Source: Sphingomonadales bacterium
GTDB lineage: Bacteria; Pseudomonadota; Alphaproteobacteria; Sphingomonadales; Sphingomonadaceae
Length of the DNA: 64,000 bases
NCBI GenBank assembly: GCA_004173185.1
Contig: SEFZ01000008.1
Location: 151,438-215,437, forward strand
Direction: 5' to 3'
In this document: positions 17,210 to 25,129 of the stretch, piece after piece
How positions within the stretch are numbered: the first letter of the stretch is position 1
Layout: every line of letters starts with the position of its first letter
Made by a program: the position numbers and the translations under genes
The notes under the pieces: model-generated
The model's database searches: none
What the model was told of the DNA's origin: nothing
The model's input: the letters and a program-made list of their open reading frames with translations, nothing else

Positions 17210-17476
17210 ATGAAGCGAATCAAAGATCATCGCTATATGTATCGGCGTGGCGAGACACTCGTGTTCCGCCGAGTAGTACCCGAACGGTATCGCTCGTTCT
17301 TTGGTGTCGGGACACAGGTTCAGAGGTCGCTCGAAACGAATAACCTACTCTTCTCGACGAAGTGCAATTCTGCGTGCTCGTGGATCGGCGCGAAGGCGTT
17401 GAAGCTGGTTGCAAGCTCCGAAATTGTCTCGGGTGTTGCTCTTGTCAGGCTGTTGGAACGACGAAGAGCTTCGTAA
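17210..17476 (+). pseudogene. N-terminal remnant of a tyrosine-type integrase
   Basis: The first 45 or so residues (HRYMYRRGETLVFRRVVPER through FGVGTQVQRSLETNN) match the N-terminal arm-binding region common to phage/island integrases of the DUF6538-like type. After that the sequence no longer resembles an integrase and the frame stops at 88 residues. The catalytic R-H-R-Y domain is absent everywhere in the window. Its place about 100 bp after a tRNA-Tyr gene, in the same orientation, is the classic position of an island integrase. It is therefore a decayed relic rather than a working gene. Confidence 0.7.
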
Positions 17477-17563
17477 GCGTAGAAGGTATGCAGTCGGCCA
17501 AGGTGGGTCATCGCGCATGTGAACCCGTGACAACATTCCTCGGTCCCTGCGATTTTAGCTTGT

Positions 17564-19153
17564 TCAAAGCTCGCAGATGAGGACGCTTCCGGAGAGGGGC
17601 GCTCGCTGGAGCTGGTTGGGGCTGAGCCGGACGCTTGCTGAGGTGACGACCAAGCTTCGCCCATCGTTGGTAAAGCGTAGTCCGGAAGGGCGCGGGACGG
17701 GGAGCGCGATACGGTCGAGCACATCGCCCCTCTGATTCAGTTCGACGAGTTCCCAGCCATCCCAGATCGCCGTCCACAAATTACCCGTGGGCGACATTGC
17801 CAGGCCCGCCGGGCGGGGACCGCCGGCCGGAAATTGGTGGAGGATCTCGAAGTCGCCAAACTGGCCGCGTTCCTCGTCATAGGCATAGACGCGCAACTGC
17901 TGCATCACTGAATCGATCAGATAGACGCGCCTGCCGCATTCGGACCATACGACGCCATTCGGCAGGCCAAGGCCCGAGAGTTCCGCGGCGACCGAGCCAT
18001 CTTCGTTGACGTTGAGAAGGCGGCCCTGCGCACCCGCGCGCGACGGATCGGCGCAACCGAGCCAGAGACGGCCGCGGCGATCGATAGCACCATCATTGAA
18101 ACGATACCCGAAATGCACGCCTTCAACCTTGGTCCGCACGCCAAGCGTGTTGGTGGCTGGATCGAAGATTGCGATCGAATTGGAGAAAGCGGCGATCAAC
18201 TGCCCGTCGAGCCTGGGAACGAGCGCGCCGATTACATCGGGCATCGGAAAGGACTGGGTGACCCCATTCGCGCCGAGCCGTAGGATCGCGGGCGCGAGAA
18301 TGTCGATCCAATAGAGTGTGCCTGGATTCCCGACCCAGAGCGGCGAATCCCCGATCAGATTTGCCATCCGACTGATCGGGTTGATGGCGGCGCTGCGGCC
18401 TTCGGAGCCAGGCTCGTCGGGCGAGATGGCAAACGGATATCCGCCAGCGGCACGCGAGGTTTTCCGAGCCGCTTCGAGAAGATGGGGGGCGAAGGCATGG
18501 AGCTTTTCGCGGGTCAGCAAATGCGAGGGGCCGGTCACCGCCAGCGCCGCGATCGGCTCGCTGCGTTCGTCAAATACCGGTGCCGCGACCGAGCTCCAGC
18601 CGGTATGCTGTTCGTCCTCATCGATCGCATAATAGCGCGCCTTGGTCAGCGCTTCCTCAGGATCGGGCTCGCGGGGGCCGGTATTCGAAAAGGCAGTGAC
18701 AGCACGCCCGGTGGCCGAGCTGCGCAAGGCTTCCATGGAACCTACATCGAGGGCGCGCACCCGTTCTCCGGGATGCGCCGCTTCGACGCAGATCATTCGG
18801 TCGCCATTGTTGGTAAGCAGCCGCGCAGAGAATCCGGTTATCCGAGCCAGTCGTTCGAGCTCGGGGGCTGCCGCGCCGCGAATATCGAACTGATTCCACA
18901 CCGAATGGGCCAGTTCGAGAAACACTGGCCCCAGGCGCAGCCGTTGTGGCGCGGAATCGGCCTGCAGGAATTCCTCTTCCACCAGCGCCGAGACCAGGCG
19001 GTGTACGGTGGGCTTTTTCAGATCGAGGCGGCTCGCCAAGTCCGCGACCGTGATGTCCCCACCAGCCTGTCCGACGGCGCGCAGCACTGCGAGGCTGCGG
19101 CGTACCGCGTTTGCCCCACCGGTCTGCTTTTCATCCGAATCGCTTGCTGACAT
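17564..19153 (-). CDS. IclR-family regulator fused to an SMP-30/gluconolactonase-like domain
   Basis: A 529-residue two-part protein. Residues about 10-75 form the IclR winged helix (AVRRSLAVLRAVGQAGG, LKKPTVHRLVSALVEEEF) and about 80-240 the IclR effector domain. Residues about 255-529 are a six-bladed SMP-30 propeller with IGDSPLW, RFNDGAIDRRGRLW, LPNGVVW and RPAGLAM blocks. Two of the three catalytic metal ligands of SMP-30 lactonases are changed: the usual Glu is Asp269 and the usual Asp of the P-D-G block is Ala449; Asn399 and the substrate-binding RFND remain. This fits a ligand-sensing, catalytically weak or dead domain. It lies 116 bp after the GMC gene and probably controls the adjacent sugar-acid genes. 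ATG 19153 is preferred to TTG 19165. Confidence 0.88.
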   Translation of the reverse strand: MSASDSDEKQTGGANAVRRSLAVLRAVGQAGGDITVADLASRLDLKKPTVHRLVSALVEEEFLQADSAPQRLRLGPVFLELAHSVWNQFDIRGAAAPELERLARITGFSARLLTNNGDRMICVEAAHPGERVRALDVGSMEALRSSATGRAVTAFSNTGPREPDPEEALTKARYYAIDEDEQHTGWSSVAAPVFDERSEPIAALAVTGPSHLLTREKLHAFAPHLLEAARKTSRAAGGYPFAISPDEPGSEGRSAAINPISRMANLIGDSPLWVGNPGTLYWIDILAPAILRLGANGVTQSFPMPDVIGALVPRLDGQLIAAFSNSIAIFDPATNTLGVRTKVEGVHFGYRFNDGAIDRRGRLWLGCADPSRAGAQGRLLNVNEDGSVAAELSGLGLPNGVVWSECGRRVYLIDSVMQQLRVYAYDEERGQFGDFEILHQFPAGGPRPAGLAMSPTGNLWTAIWDGWELVELNQRGDVLDRIALPVPRPSGLRFTNDGRSLVVTSASVRLSPNQLQRAPLSGSVLICEL

Positions 19154-19269
19154 CGTACCGATCAAAAGTTAGTGGGCGATTCCACCTTGCGGCTTGTCTC
19201 TCGGGCAAGGGGGGCAGGGTCAACCGATTTTTGAAAGCGCGGGGTCGCTCTCTTCGGCCGACCAGGCCC

Positions 19270-20982
19270 CTACAGGACTTCCTTTTGACGGATACAGTCC
19301 GCCATCCGCTCGGCAATCATGATGACGGGGATGTTCAAATTGGCGCGGGGGATCGTCGGCATGAGCGACGCATCGACGACACGGAGCCCATCCACGCCAT
19401 GTACGCGTCCGTCATCGGGCGAAGTTACCGCGTATCGATCGGATGCCGCGCCCATCTTGCACGTGCCGGATGGATGCCATTGGCCGAATACGCCAGCTCG
19501 AACGAATGCCTCGATCTCACTACGCTCCTGCACGAAGCTGTCGAGCGTTCGCCCCCCGCCGATGAACTGTTTGACGAACGCCGGCTGCAACGCCGGGATC
19601 GCGTCGAGCAGGAAGGCGACCGGCGCCGTCATCAGATAATTTGTCGCGTTCTTGCTGCCCAACAGCTTTGCCCAGCCGCTATAGCTGGAAGGGGAGGGCC
19701 GCACGACGTGCGGCTGCAACTCGGGCGATGCCGCCACCGCCGCCATCATGATCGTGGAATCTACCAGCCGGTCGAGATCGCGCTGATCAGAGAACCAGTT
19801 GAAATTGGCGATTGGCCCGGCGCTGCTGTCCGCGCTGTCGATATCGACATGGCCGGTGGAGAACGGCTTGTTGATCCAGTACAGCAACGTGCCGATCCGT
19901 TCGCCAAGCGGGTGCCAGGCCGATTTGGTCGCGACCATGGCGAACATGTCGCCGGTGCCGCCCTCTGCCATGCCCGAGGAATAGCGCATGCCGATATGGC
20001 TGTGGCGGCGGGTCTTCTTGCCCAGCCGCGCATGGGGACGGATATAGGCCGATAGCGAAATGCCGGGATGCTCCTGCAAATTCTGGCCAACGCCGGGCAG
20101 ATCCGCCGCAATATCGATGCCCAGCGCATGAAGGCGCGGTGCGGCGCCGATGCCCGCGCGCATCAGGATAGCCGGCGACTGGAGCGCTCCTGCACTGATG
20201 ATCGTTTCGCGCGCCAGTATCTCCGAAGCGCCTTCGCCCTTGCCGACCTTGACGCCCAGCACCGTGCGACCGCGCAGGATGAGGCCCGTGATCTCGGTAT
20301 CCGACAGGATTTTCAGGTTCGGGCGGCGGCGGACTGCCTCGGTCAGGTAACCGCGCGCGGTCGACACGCGGTGGTTGCCGTCATTCGAGAGCGTCAGCGG
20401 GAATACGCCGTCTTCGAACGATCCGTTCTGGTCCTCGATCGCGGGATAGCCTCGCGCCAGCAAGGCGCGTTCGGCAGCCAGCGTGAACTCCGGCCATTGT
20501 TTGCGCGGGATGCGGTGGATCGGGATCGGTCCGTCTGAACCGTGGAGCGGCCCGCTGAAATCGAGATCATGCTCGAGCTTACGAAAATAAGGGAGGACCG
20601 ATGCCCAGTCCCAGCCAGTCGCTCCCTTGTCAGCCCATTCATCATAGTCTTCGGGCGTGCCGCGATTGGCAGCCTGACCGTTGATGCTCGATCCGCCGCC
20701 CATGACCTTGGGCTGGTCATAGCGCTTGGCCTGGGGCCAGGAGGACGGATCGTTGCCGGTCAGCGGCAGGTTGCGGCTGCGGATGTTCGACCAATGGTTC
20801 GCGGAATCGAACGCGACGATGCCGGGGTACATGTCGAGGAAATCCGCAGGCTCCCGGCCCGGCGCCAGATCGCGCCCGGCTTCGATCAGAAGCACGTTCA
20901 GGCGGGGACTCTCTGTGAGCCGGCTCGCCAGAACGCAGCCCGCGCTGCCCGCGCCTACGATGATATAGTCGATGTCGATCAT
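19270..20982 (-). CDS. GMC-family FAD-dependent oxidoreductase (choline dehydrogenase-like)
   Basis: A 570-residue flavoprotein. The N-terminal ADP-binding motif is DYIIVGAGSAGCVLASRL with EAG about 20 residues later, followed by the GMC signatures GGGSSINGQAANRG and SAGALQSPAILMRAGIG. The C-terminal active-site blocks are HPSGTCKMG and RANLNIPVIMIAER. Members oxidise primary or secondary alcohols, including sugars and polyols, to carbonyls. The start is at 20982, one base overlapping the SDR stop. The longer open frame to 21417 is the SDR gene read out of frame. Its place between the SDR gene and the IclR/SMP-30 regulator points to oxidation of a hydroxylated catabolic substrate; the actual substrate is unknown. 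Confidence 0.9.
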   Translation of the reverse strand: MIDIDYIIVGAGSAGCVLASRLTESPRLNVLLIEAGRDLAPGREPADFLDMYPGIVAFDSANHWSNIRSRNLPLTGNDPSSWPQAKRYDQPKVMGGGSSINGQAANRGTPEDYDEWADKGATGWDWASVLPYFRKLEHDLDFSGPLHGSDGPIPIHRIPRKQWPEFTLAAERALLARGYPAIEDQNGSFEDGVFPLTLSNDGNHRVSTARGYLTEAVRRRPNLKILSDTEITGLILRGRTVLGVKVGKGEGASEILARETIISAGALQSPAILMRAGIGAAPRLHALGIDIAADLPGVGQNLQEHPGISLSAYIRPHARLGKKTRRHSHIGMRYSSGMAEGGTGDMFAMVATKSAWHPLGERIGTLLYWINKPFSTGHVDIDSADSSAGPIANFNWFSDQRDLDRLVDSTIMMAAVAASPELQPHVVRPSPSSYSGWAKLLGSKNATNYLMTAPVAFLLDAIPALQPAFVKQFIGGGRTLDSFVQERSEIEAFVRAGVFGQWHPSGTCKMGAASDRYAVTSPDDGRVHGVDGLRVVDASLMPTIPRANLNIPVIMIAERMADCIRQKEVL

Positions 20983-21740
20983 CAGCCGATCCAGAAACCG
21001 CCATTGATGTCCAGCGTGGCGCCAGTAATGTAGGAGGCGTCGTCGGAGGCGAGGAAGGCGGCCGCCTTGGCAACTTCCGAGACGTCGCCGAGACGACCCA
21101 GCGGAATGTCCTTGATCACCATTTCGCGCACTTCGGGCTTCATGTGTGTGCGGATCAGATCGGTATCGATCACGCCGGGGGCGATGGCGTTCACGGTGAT
21201 GCCGGTCTTGGCCATCTGCCGCGCCAGCGTACGCGCGAAGCCGAGCATGCCGCCCTTGGTGGTGCCGTAATGGATGCCGCCGTTCATCGCACCGCGACGC
21301 GCGACCGAAGACGAGGTGCAGACGATGCGGCCATAGCCGTTTTCGATCATGGTGGGGATGACCGCCTTGGAGAACAGGAAGGCGCTCTTCAGATTGACTT
21401 CGATCAGGCGATCCCAATCGTCTTCCGCGAGATCGAGTATCTGCACGGCCTGATCCATGCCGGCATTGTTGATCAGGATATCGACCTTGCCGAACGCCGT
21501 AAGTGCCAGCGCCACGGTCGCGGCCACGTCTGCCGAGGAAGAGGCATCGCCGGGCGCGGCGACGGCGTTAGCGCCGATTTCCTTGGCCTTGGCATGGGCG
21601 CGGGCCGGATCGATATCGTTGATCACGACATTGGCGCCGCGTGCCGCCAGTTCGCTGGCGATCGCGCCGCCGATGCCGTTGCCGCCGCCGGTGACGATGG
21701 CGGTCCGGCCGAGGAAATTCTGGTTCGATCCAACTGACAT
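20982..21740 (-). CDS. Short-chain dehydrogenase/reductase (SDR, classical type)
   Basis: A 252-residue NAD(P)-dependent oxidoreductase. The Rossmann motif is TGGGNGIGGAIA, the NNAG motif follows near residue 90, and the catalytic residues are Ser in CTSSSVARRG, Tyr in HYGTTKGG and Lys four residues later. A C-terminal GVIDTD and SYITGATLDINGGF complete the FabG-like pattern. The gene is coupled to the GMC oxidoreductase downstream by a one-base overlap and lies 61 bp after the MFS transporter region. Oxidation of a hydroxy acid or sugar derivative in the same pathway is likely; the specificity cannot be assigned. Confidence 0.92.
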   Translation of the reverse strand: MSVGSNQNFLGRTAIVTGGGNGIGGAIASELAARGANVVINDIDPARAHAKAKEIGANAVAAPGDASSSADVAATVALALTAFGKVDILINNAGMDQAVQILDLAEDDWDRLIEVNLKSAFLFSKAVIPTMIENGYGRIVCTSSSVARRGAMNGGIHYGTTKGGMLGFARTLARQMAKTGITVNAIAPGVIDTDLIRTHMKPEVREMVIKDIPLGRLGDVSEVAKAAAFLASDDASYITGATLDINGGFWIG

Positions 21741-21801
21741 TTTACCTGCGCGTCCTTGTGTTTTGACATCGGCCCGAGAAAATGGGCCGCGAATTGACGG
21801 G

Positions 21802-23100
21802 TTATTGAATGGCAGCGGCCGGCCGCTTTGCGCGGGTGCGTCCGATAATCACGAACATGATGACCGCCGAGATCGGGTGGAGGATCGCCAGGCCTGCGAA
21901 CAATGCGACATAGTCGAACTGGATCAGGATGAAGCCGGCGACGAGATTGAGGATGAGTGATGTGGTGGCGCCGACAGCCCCGAGCATGCCCACCGCAGAT
22001 GCGTTGATCTTGACCGGGAACAGGCCGGCGAGGAGGACATTGAAGCCCACGAACCAGATCTGGCAGACCGAGATCACGATGGTGATGATGACGAGGGCGA
22101 GCGTTGCGCTCGAGGTCATCGTGATGAATGCGCCGAGGGGCATCAGGGCAGCCGTGAAAGCGAACAGCTTGAGCTGGACGCGGATCGGGTCATGCCCGCG
22201 CGAGGTGAGGCGATCGGTGTAACGGCCGAGCGCGATGCAGCTCAGAATGGCCGCGATATACGGAATGCCGCCGACGAGCCCGAGCTCGGAAAGCGAGAGG
22301 CCGGCGCGCTCCTGCAAATAGCCGGGGATCCAGAAGAGATAGAAATACCAGACCGGATCGGTGAGCATCCGCACCACGACGATCGACAGGAAGCGCTTGT
22401 CCTTGAGCAATGACGTCGCGGAAACCGATTCCTCTTCAGCAACCTCGGCAGCGGGTTCGGCCGACACGGCCTCCTGCACGGGTTGCGGGCTCGGCTTGTC
22501 CTTGGTGTCGGTGAACCACCAGACGATACCGATCACCACGCCGATCAGGCCCGGGATGATGAAGGCGGCGCGCCAGCCGATTCCGGCGGCCATCATGGCG
22601 ACCAGCATCGGCGCTGCGATCGCGCCGATATTGCCCGCGGGCGTGACGATGCTGAGGGCGAGCGCGCGGCGCTCGATCGGCACCCAATTGAGCACCGCGC
22701 GCTGCATGATCGGGAACACGCCGGGTTCCGCCGCACCCAGCAGCGCGCGTGACGCTGCGAGGTGCGCGAAGCTCTGTGACATGCCGGACAGGACGTTGGC
22801 GATGGACCAGCCGATCGCGAACACCGTCATGCATATCCGCGTGCCGAATTTTTCGATGAGCCGGCCGCTGACGATGTACATCACGATATAGGGAAACATG
22901 AACGCGAAGGTCAGCAGCGAATAGGCCGTATCGTCGAATGCGAGTTCGCCTTTGACGATAGGCTTGAGGATCGACAGCGTTTGTCGATCGAAATAGTTGA
23001 GAACGATCAGGCTCATCAACAGGCCGAGTACGAACCAGACCTTCAAAGGCATTTTCCGTGCCGGCGCGGAGCCGGGTTGCGTACTCGGACTATGTGTCAT
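21802..23100 (-). CDS. MFS transporter, anion:cation symporter (ACS)-like
   Basis: A 432-residue inner-membrane carrier with twelve predicted membrane segments. After a 20-residue cytoplasmic tail the first helix contains the LNYFDRQTLSILKP motif found in ACS carriers for hexuronates, galactonate and other organic acids. The RALLGAAEPGVFP segment in helix 4 region is another hallmark. A charged, Pro/Glu-rich cytoplasmic loop separates the two halves (about 195-225). It overlaps the upstream GlcG-like gene by ATGA. The context supports import of a sugar acid or similar carboxylate across the inner membrane. Confidence 0.9.
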   Translation of the reverse strand: MTHSPSTQPGSAPARKMPLKVWFVLGLLMSLIVLNYFDRQTLSILKPIVKGELAFDDTAYSLLTFAFMFPYIVMYIVSGRLIEKFGTRICMTVFAIGWSIANVLSGMSQSFAHLAASRALLGAAEPGVFPIMQRAVLNWVPIERRALALSIVTPAGNIGAIAAPMLVAMMAAGIGWRAAFIIPGLIGVVIGIVWWFTDTKDKPSPQPVQEAVSAEPAAEVAEEESVSATSLLKDKRFLSIVVVRMLTDPVWYFYLFWIPGYLQERAGLSLSELGLVGGIPYIAAILSCIALGRYTDRLTSRGHDPIRVQLKLFAFTAALMPLGAFITMTSSATLALVIITIVISVCQIWFVGFNVLLAGLFPVKINASAVGMLGAVGATTSLILNLVAGFILIQFDYVALFAGLAILHPISAVIMFVIIGRTRAKRPAAAIQ

Positions 23101-23534
23101 CCAGCCGTTCCAATCGATTTAGCCTGGCCGCCAAGAGCTTCGAACTCTTGCACGGTGCTTCTTGCAATATCGGCGTCCTGATAGACGGAGCCGGAGCTGA
23201 TCCCGATCGCGCCCAACACCACTCCGTCCGCAGTCACGGGCATGCCTCCGCCCAGGATTGCGACGTCGCCGCCGTGCAAGGTGTTCAGGCCGAACCCGCG
23301 CTGACCTGGCAACGCGATTTCCGCCAGCTTTTCGGTCGGAGCCTGAAGGCCGGCCGCGGTCCGCGCCTTCGTAATGGCGAAGTCAACGGTGTAGGGCTTG
23401 GCGCCATCCATGCGGTGGAACGCGATCAACTGGCCAGCGGCATCGACCACGGCGATGTTCTGTGGAACTTCCATCGCGGCCGAGGCCGCGATGGCGAGAT
23501 CCACGAGAGTCCGCGCGTCGGCAGCGTCGAGCAT
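23097..23534 (-). CDS. GlcG/HbpS-like protein
   Basis: A 145-residue small alpha/beta protein of the HbpS/GlcG/PduO-C group. Diagnostic stretches are IAVVDAAGQLIAFHRMDGA, the middle PTEKLAEIALPG and the glycine-rich GGGMPVTADGVVLGAIGISSG, with a final DADIARSTVQEF helix. Family members accompany glycolate, propanediol and heme-related operons and bind heme or cobalamin in some cases; a precise role here is unknown. The ATG at 23534 has GAGGAA upstream and is preferred to the GTG at 23549. It sits between the enolase-superfamily enzyme and the transporter with overlapping or nearly touching ends. Confidence 0.85.
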   Translation of the reverse strand: MLDAADARTLVDLAIAASAAMEVPQNIAVVDAAGQLIAFHRMDGAKPYTVDFAITKARTAAGLQAPTEKLAEIALPGQRGFGLNTLHGGDVAILGGGMPVTADGVVLGAIGISSGSVYQDADIARSTVQEFEALGGQAKSIGTAG

Positions 23535-23545
23535 GGCAACGTTCC

Positions 23546-24748
23546 TCACTGCGCCATCTCGCCTACCGGCTGCTCCGACAGGCCCAGCGCGCGCTGCACG
23601 ACGAGATCGTGGACCACGCGTGCTTCGGCGTCATGCGGCTTGCCGCCATGTCCGGCGCCAGTTGGCGGCAGGATCGTGCCTTCGTTGTTCACCGTGAGCG
23701 CCACGCCGACGTCGTCGCGCATCGGGTTGAGCAGATGGTTGCGCTCGAACAAGGTCAGGTTCTTGAGGCCCGCGCAGCAATGGAGCGCGGTGGACACGCC
23801 GATGCTGGTGCCGACGCCGTGCAGCGCGACCTGAACACCCGTGCGCTCGGCCAGCGCGTCGAGCCGGCGCATGCCGCTCACGCCCAGCGCGCGCGTCACG
23901 TTCGGCTGCAGATACGTGATGCCGAGATCGACCAGCCGCTCGAATGCTTGGAGGGTGAAATCATTCTCGCCGCCGCCGATCGGGAAGGGCGCCAGCTTGC
24001 AGAGCATCCGCAAGGTGTCGAAGTCTTCCGGCTCGACCGGTTCTTCGAGCCAAGCGATGTCATAAGGCGCGAGCCCCTCGACGAGCGCGAGCGCTTCGTT
24101 CCGCTCATAGCCGCAATTGGCATCGAGCATGAGCGGTGTACCCTTGGGCATCGCCTCGCTGATGGCGCGCACATGTGTCACGTCGGTTTCTACGCCGCGG
24201 CCGATCTTCAGCTTCACTGCGGTGTAGCCCTGATCGAGATAGTCCAGCGCCTTCTTGGCGCTCTCGTTGGGATCGGCCAGGAAGGGCACGGGGCTGGCGT
24301 AAAGCCGCACGGGCTCGACCTTGCCGCCGAGCATTTCGGCGAGCGGCTTGTCGGCGCGTTTGGATAGCAGATCCCATAGTGCGATATCGAGACCGGCCAG
24401 AGCCTCCATCGCAGGTCCACGGCTGTTCCCCAGCGCGAGGAAGAACCGGTAGAATTCTTCCACCGCTTCTTCTGGAGAAGCGATTTCGGCGCCGGCTAGC
24501 GCAGGCGCGATAATCTCTTCGATGATGGCGCGGCTGGGCCCGGGACTAGGCAGGCCGAAACACTCGCCAAAACCCTGGACCCCGTCCTGGTCGGTAACGA
24601 CGACGAGCGTCGCGGTCTGGCCCGTGCGCTTGATACGCTGGAAATGTGCGGCGGGGGAAAGCAACTCCTTCGGAACGCGCCCTTCGCCATATGTGCGGGA
24701 AAAAGGATAGCGCATCTCGACTGCGGCGACCGAGGCTATTTTTAGCAT
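23546..24748 (-). CDS. Mandelate racemase/muconate lactonizing enzyme-like protein (enolase superfamily)
   Basis: A 400-residue enzyme with the capping domain followed by a modified TIM barrel. The K-x-K pair is Lys179/Lys181 (VKLKIG), the Mg2+ ligands are Asp209 (MLDANCGY), Glu235 (WLEEPV) and Glu261 (GGGEN), and His310 (ALHGVG) is at the mandelate-racemase general-base position. The partner Asp of that His is Asn283 here (QPNVTRALG). Relatives dehydrate sugar acids or racemise hydroxy acids. First gene of the minus-strand catabolic set, with AAGGGGGTGG before the ATG. Dehydration of an aldonic-type acid to a 2-keto-3-deoxy acid would link to the KDG-kinase-like gene at 33264; this is inference. 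Confidence 0.9.
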   Translation of the reverse strand: MLKIASVAAVEMRYPFSRTYGEGRVPKELLSPAAHFQRIKRTGQTATLVVVTDQDGVQGFGECFGLPSPGPSRAIIEEIIAPALAGAEIASPEEAVEEFYRFFLALGNSRGPAMEALAGLDIALWDLLSKRADKPLAEMLGGKVEPVRLYASPVPFLADPNESAKKALDYLDQGYTAVKLKIGRGVETDVTHVRAISEAMPKGTPLMLDANCGYERNEALALVEGLAPYDIAWLEEPVEPEDFDTLRMLCKLAPFPIGGGENDFTLQAFERLVDLGITYLQPNVTRALGVSGMRRLDALAERTGVQVALHGVGTSIGVSTALHCCAGLKNLTLFERNHLLNPMRDDVGVALTVNNEGTILPPTGAGHGGKPHDAEARVVHDLVVQRALGLSEQPVGEMAQ

Positions 24749-24854
24749 GTTGCCACCCCCTTACGCGCAATCGGAGCATCATTTGAGCAGGCGGCCTGCT
24801 GCGCGGACGCGTCTGTGCGCCGCGCTCGGATAAAACCGGAAAAGCAAAATCTGT

Positions 24855-24906
24855 TTGACATCGAAACCCTCAAGGCCATATTATGGAACACAGTCCACAG
24901 TGTGGA
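24855..24906 (+). promoter_or_regulatory. Divergent control region: sigma-70-like promoter with a 13-bp palindrome at its start
   Basis: The 381 bp between 24749 and 25129 separate the minus-strand catabolic genes from the TonB-dependent receptor. TTGACA (24855-24860), 18 bases, then TATTAT (24879-24884) point toward the receptor. Immediately downstream lies the perfect palindrome TCCACA-G-TGTGGA (24894-24906), preceded by TGGAACACAG, so a bound protein would cover the start site. The IclR/SMP-30 regulator encoded in the cluster is the natural candidate. The rest of the gap, up to the GGGAGG ribosome site at about 25118, shows no other clear signal and is AT-richer than the genes. Confidence 0.55.
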
Positions 24907-25129
24907 ATAACTAATTGCCGCTGATTGGTGCCGATGTCAATGCGTGATTTTAGGCGAAAAATGGTCGGAAGTTGTGAGGGCGGATGCGCAGCATCCGCTC
25001 GCTTTCGCGCATCATTTTCGCTTCACGCCCATGGGCATGTGTGGACCGACGCGGAGCGTGATCTGGATCTGGCGCTGCTGCGCGCGTCTAATATTTCGTA
25101 ATAAATATAATAGGTTATGGGAGGGTTGA

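Noticed and set aside
20983..21417. N-terminal extension of the GMC oxidoreductase frame
   Set aside because: The extra 145 codons are the SDR gene read in the wrong frame; the FAD motif begins right after the ATG at 20982.
24749..25129. Pho box upstream of the receptor-phosphoesterase genes
   Set aside because: No pair of CTGTCAT-like 7-mers at 11-bp spacing was found, so PhoB control is not supported by sequence.
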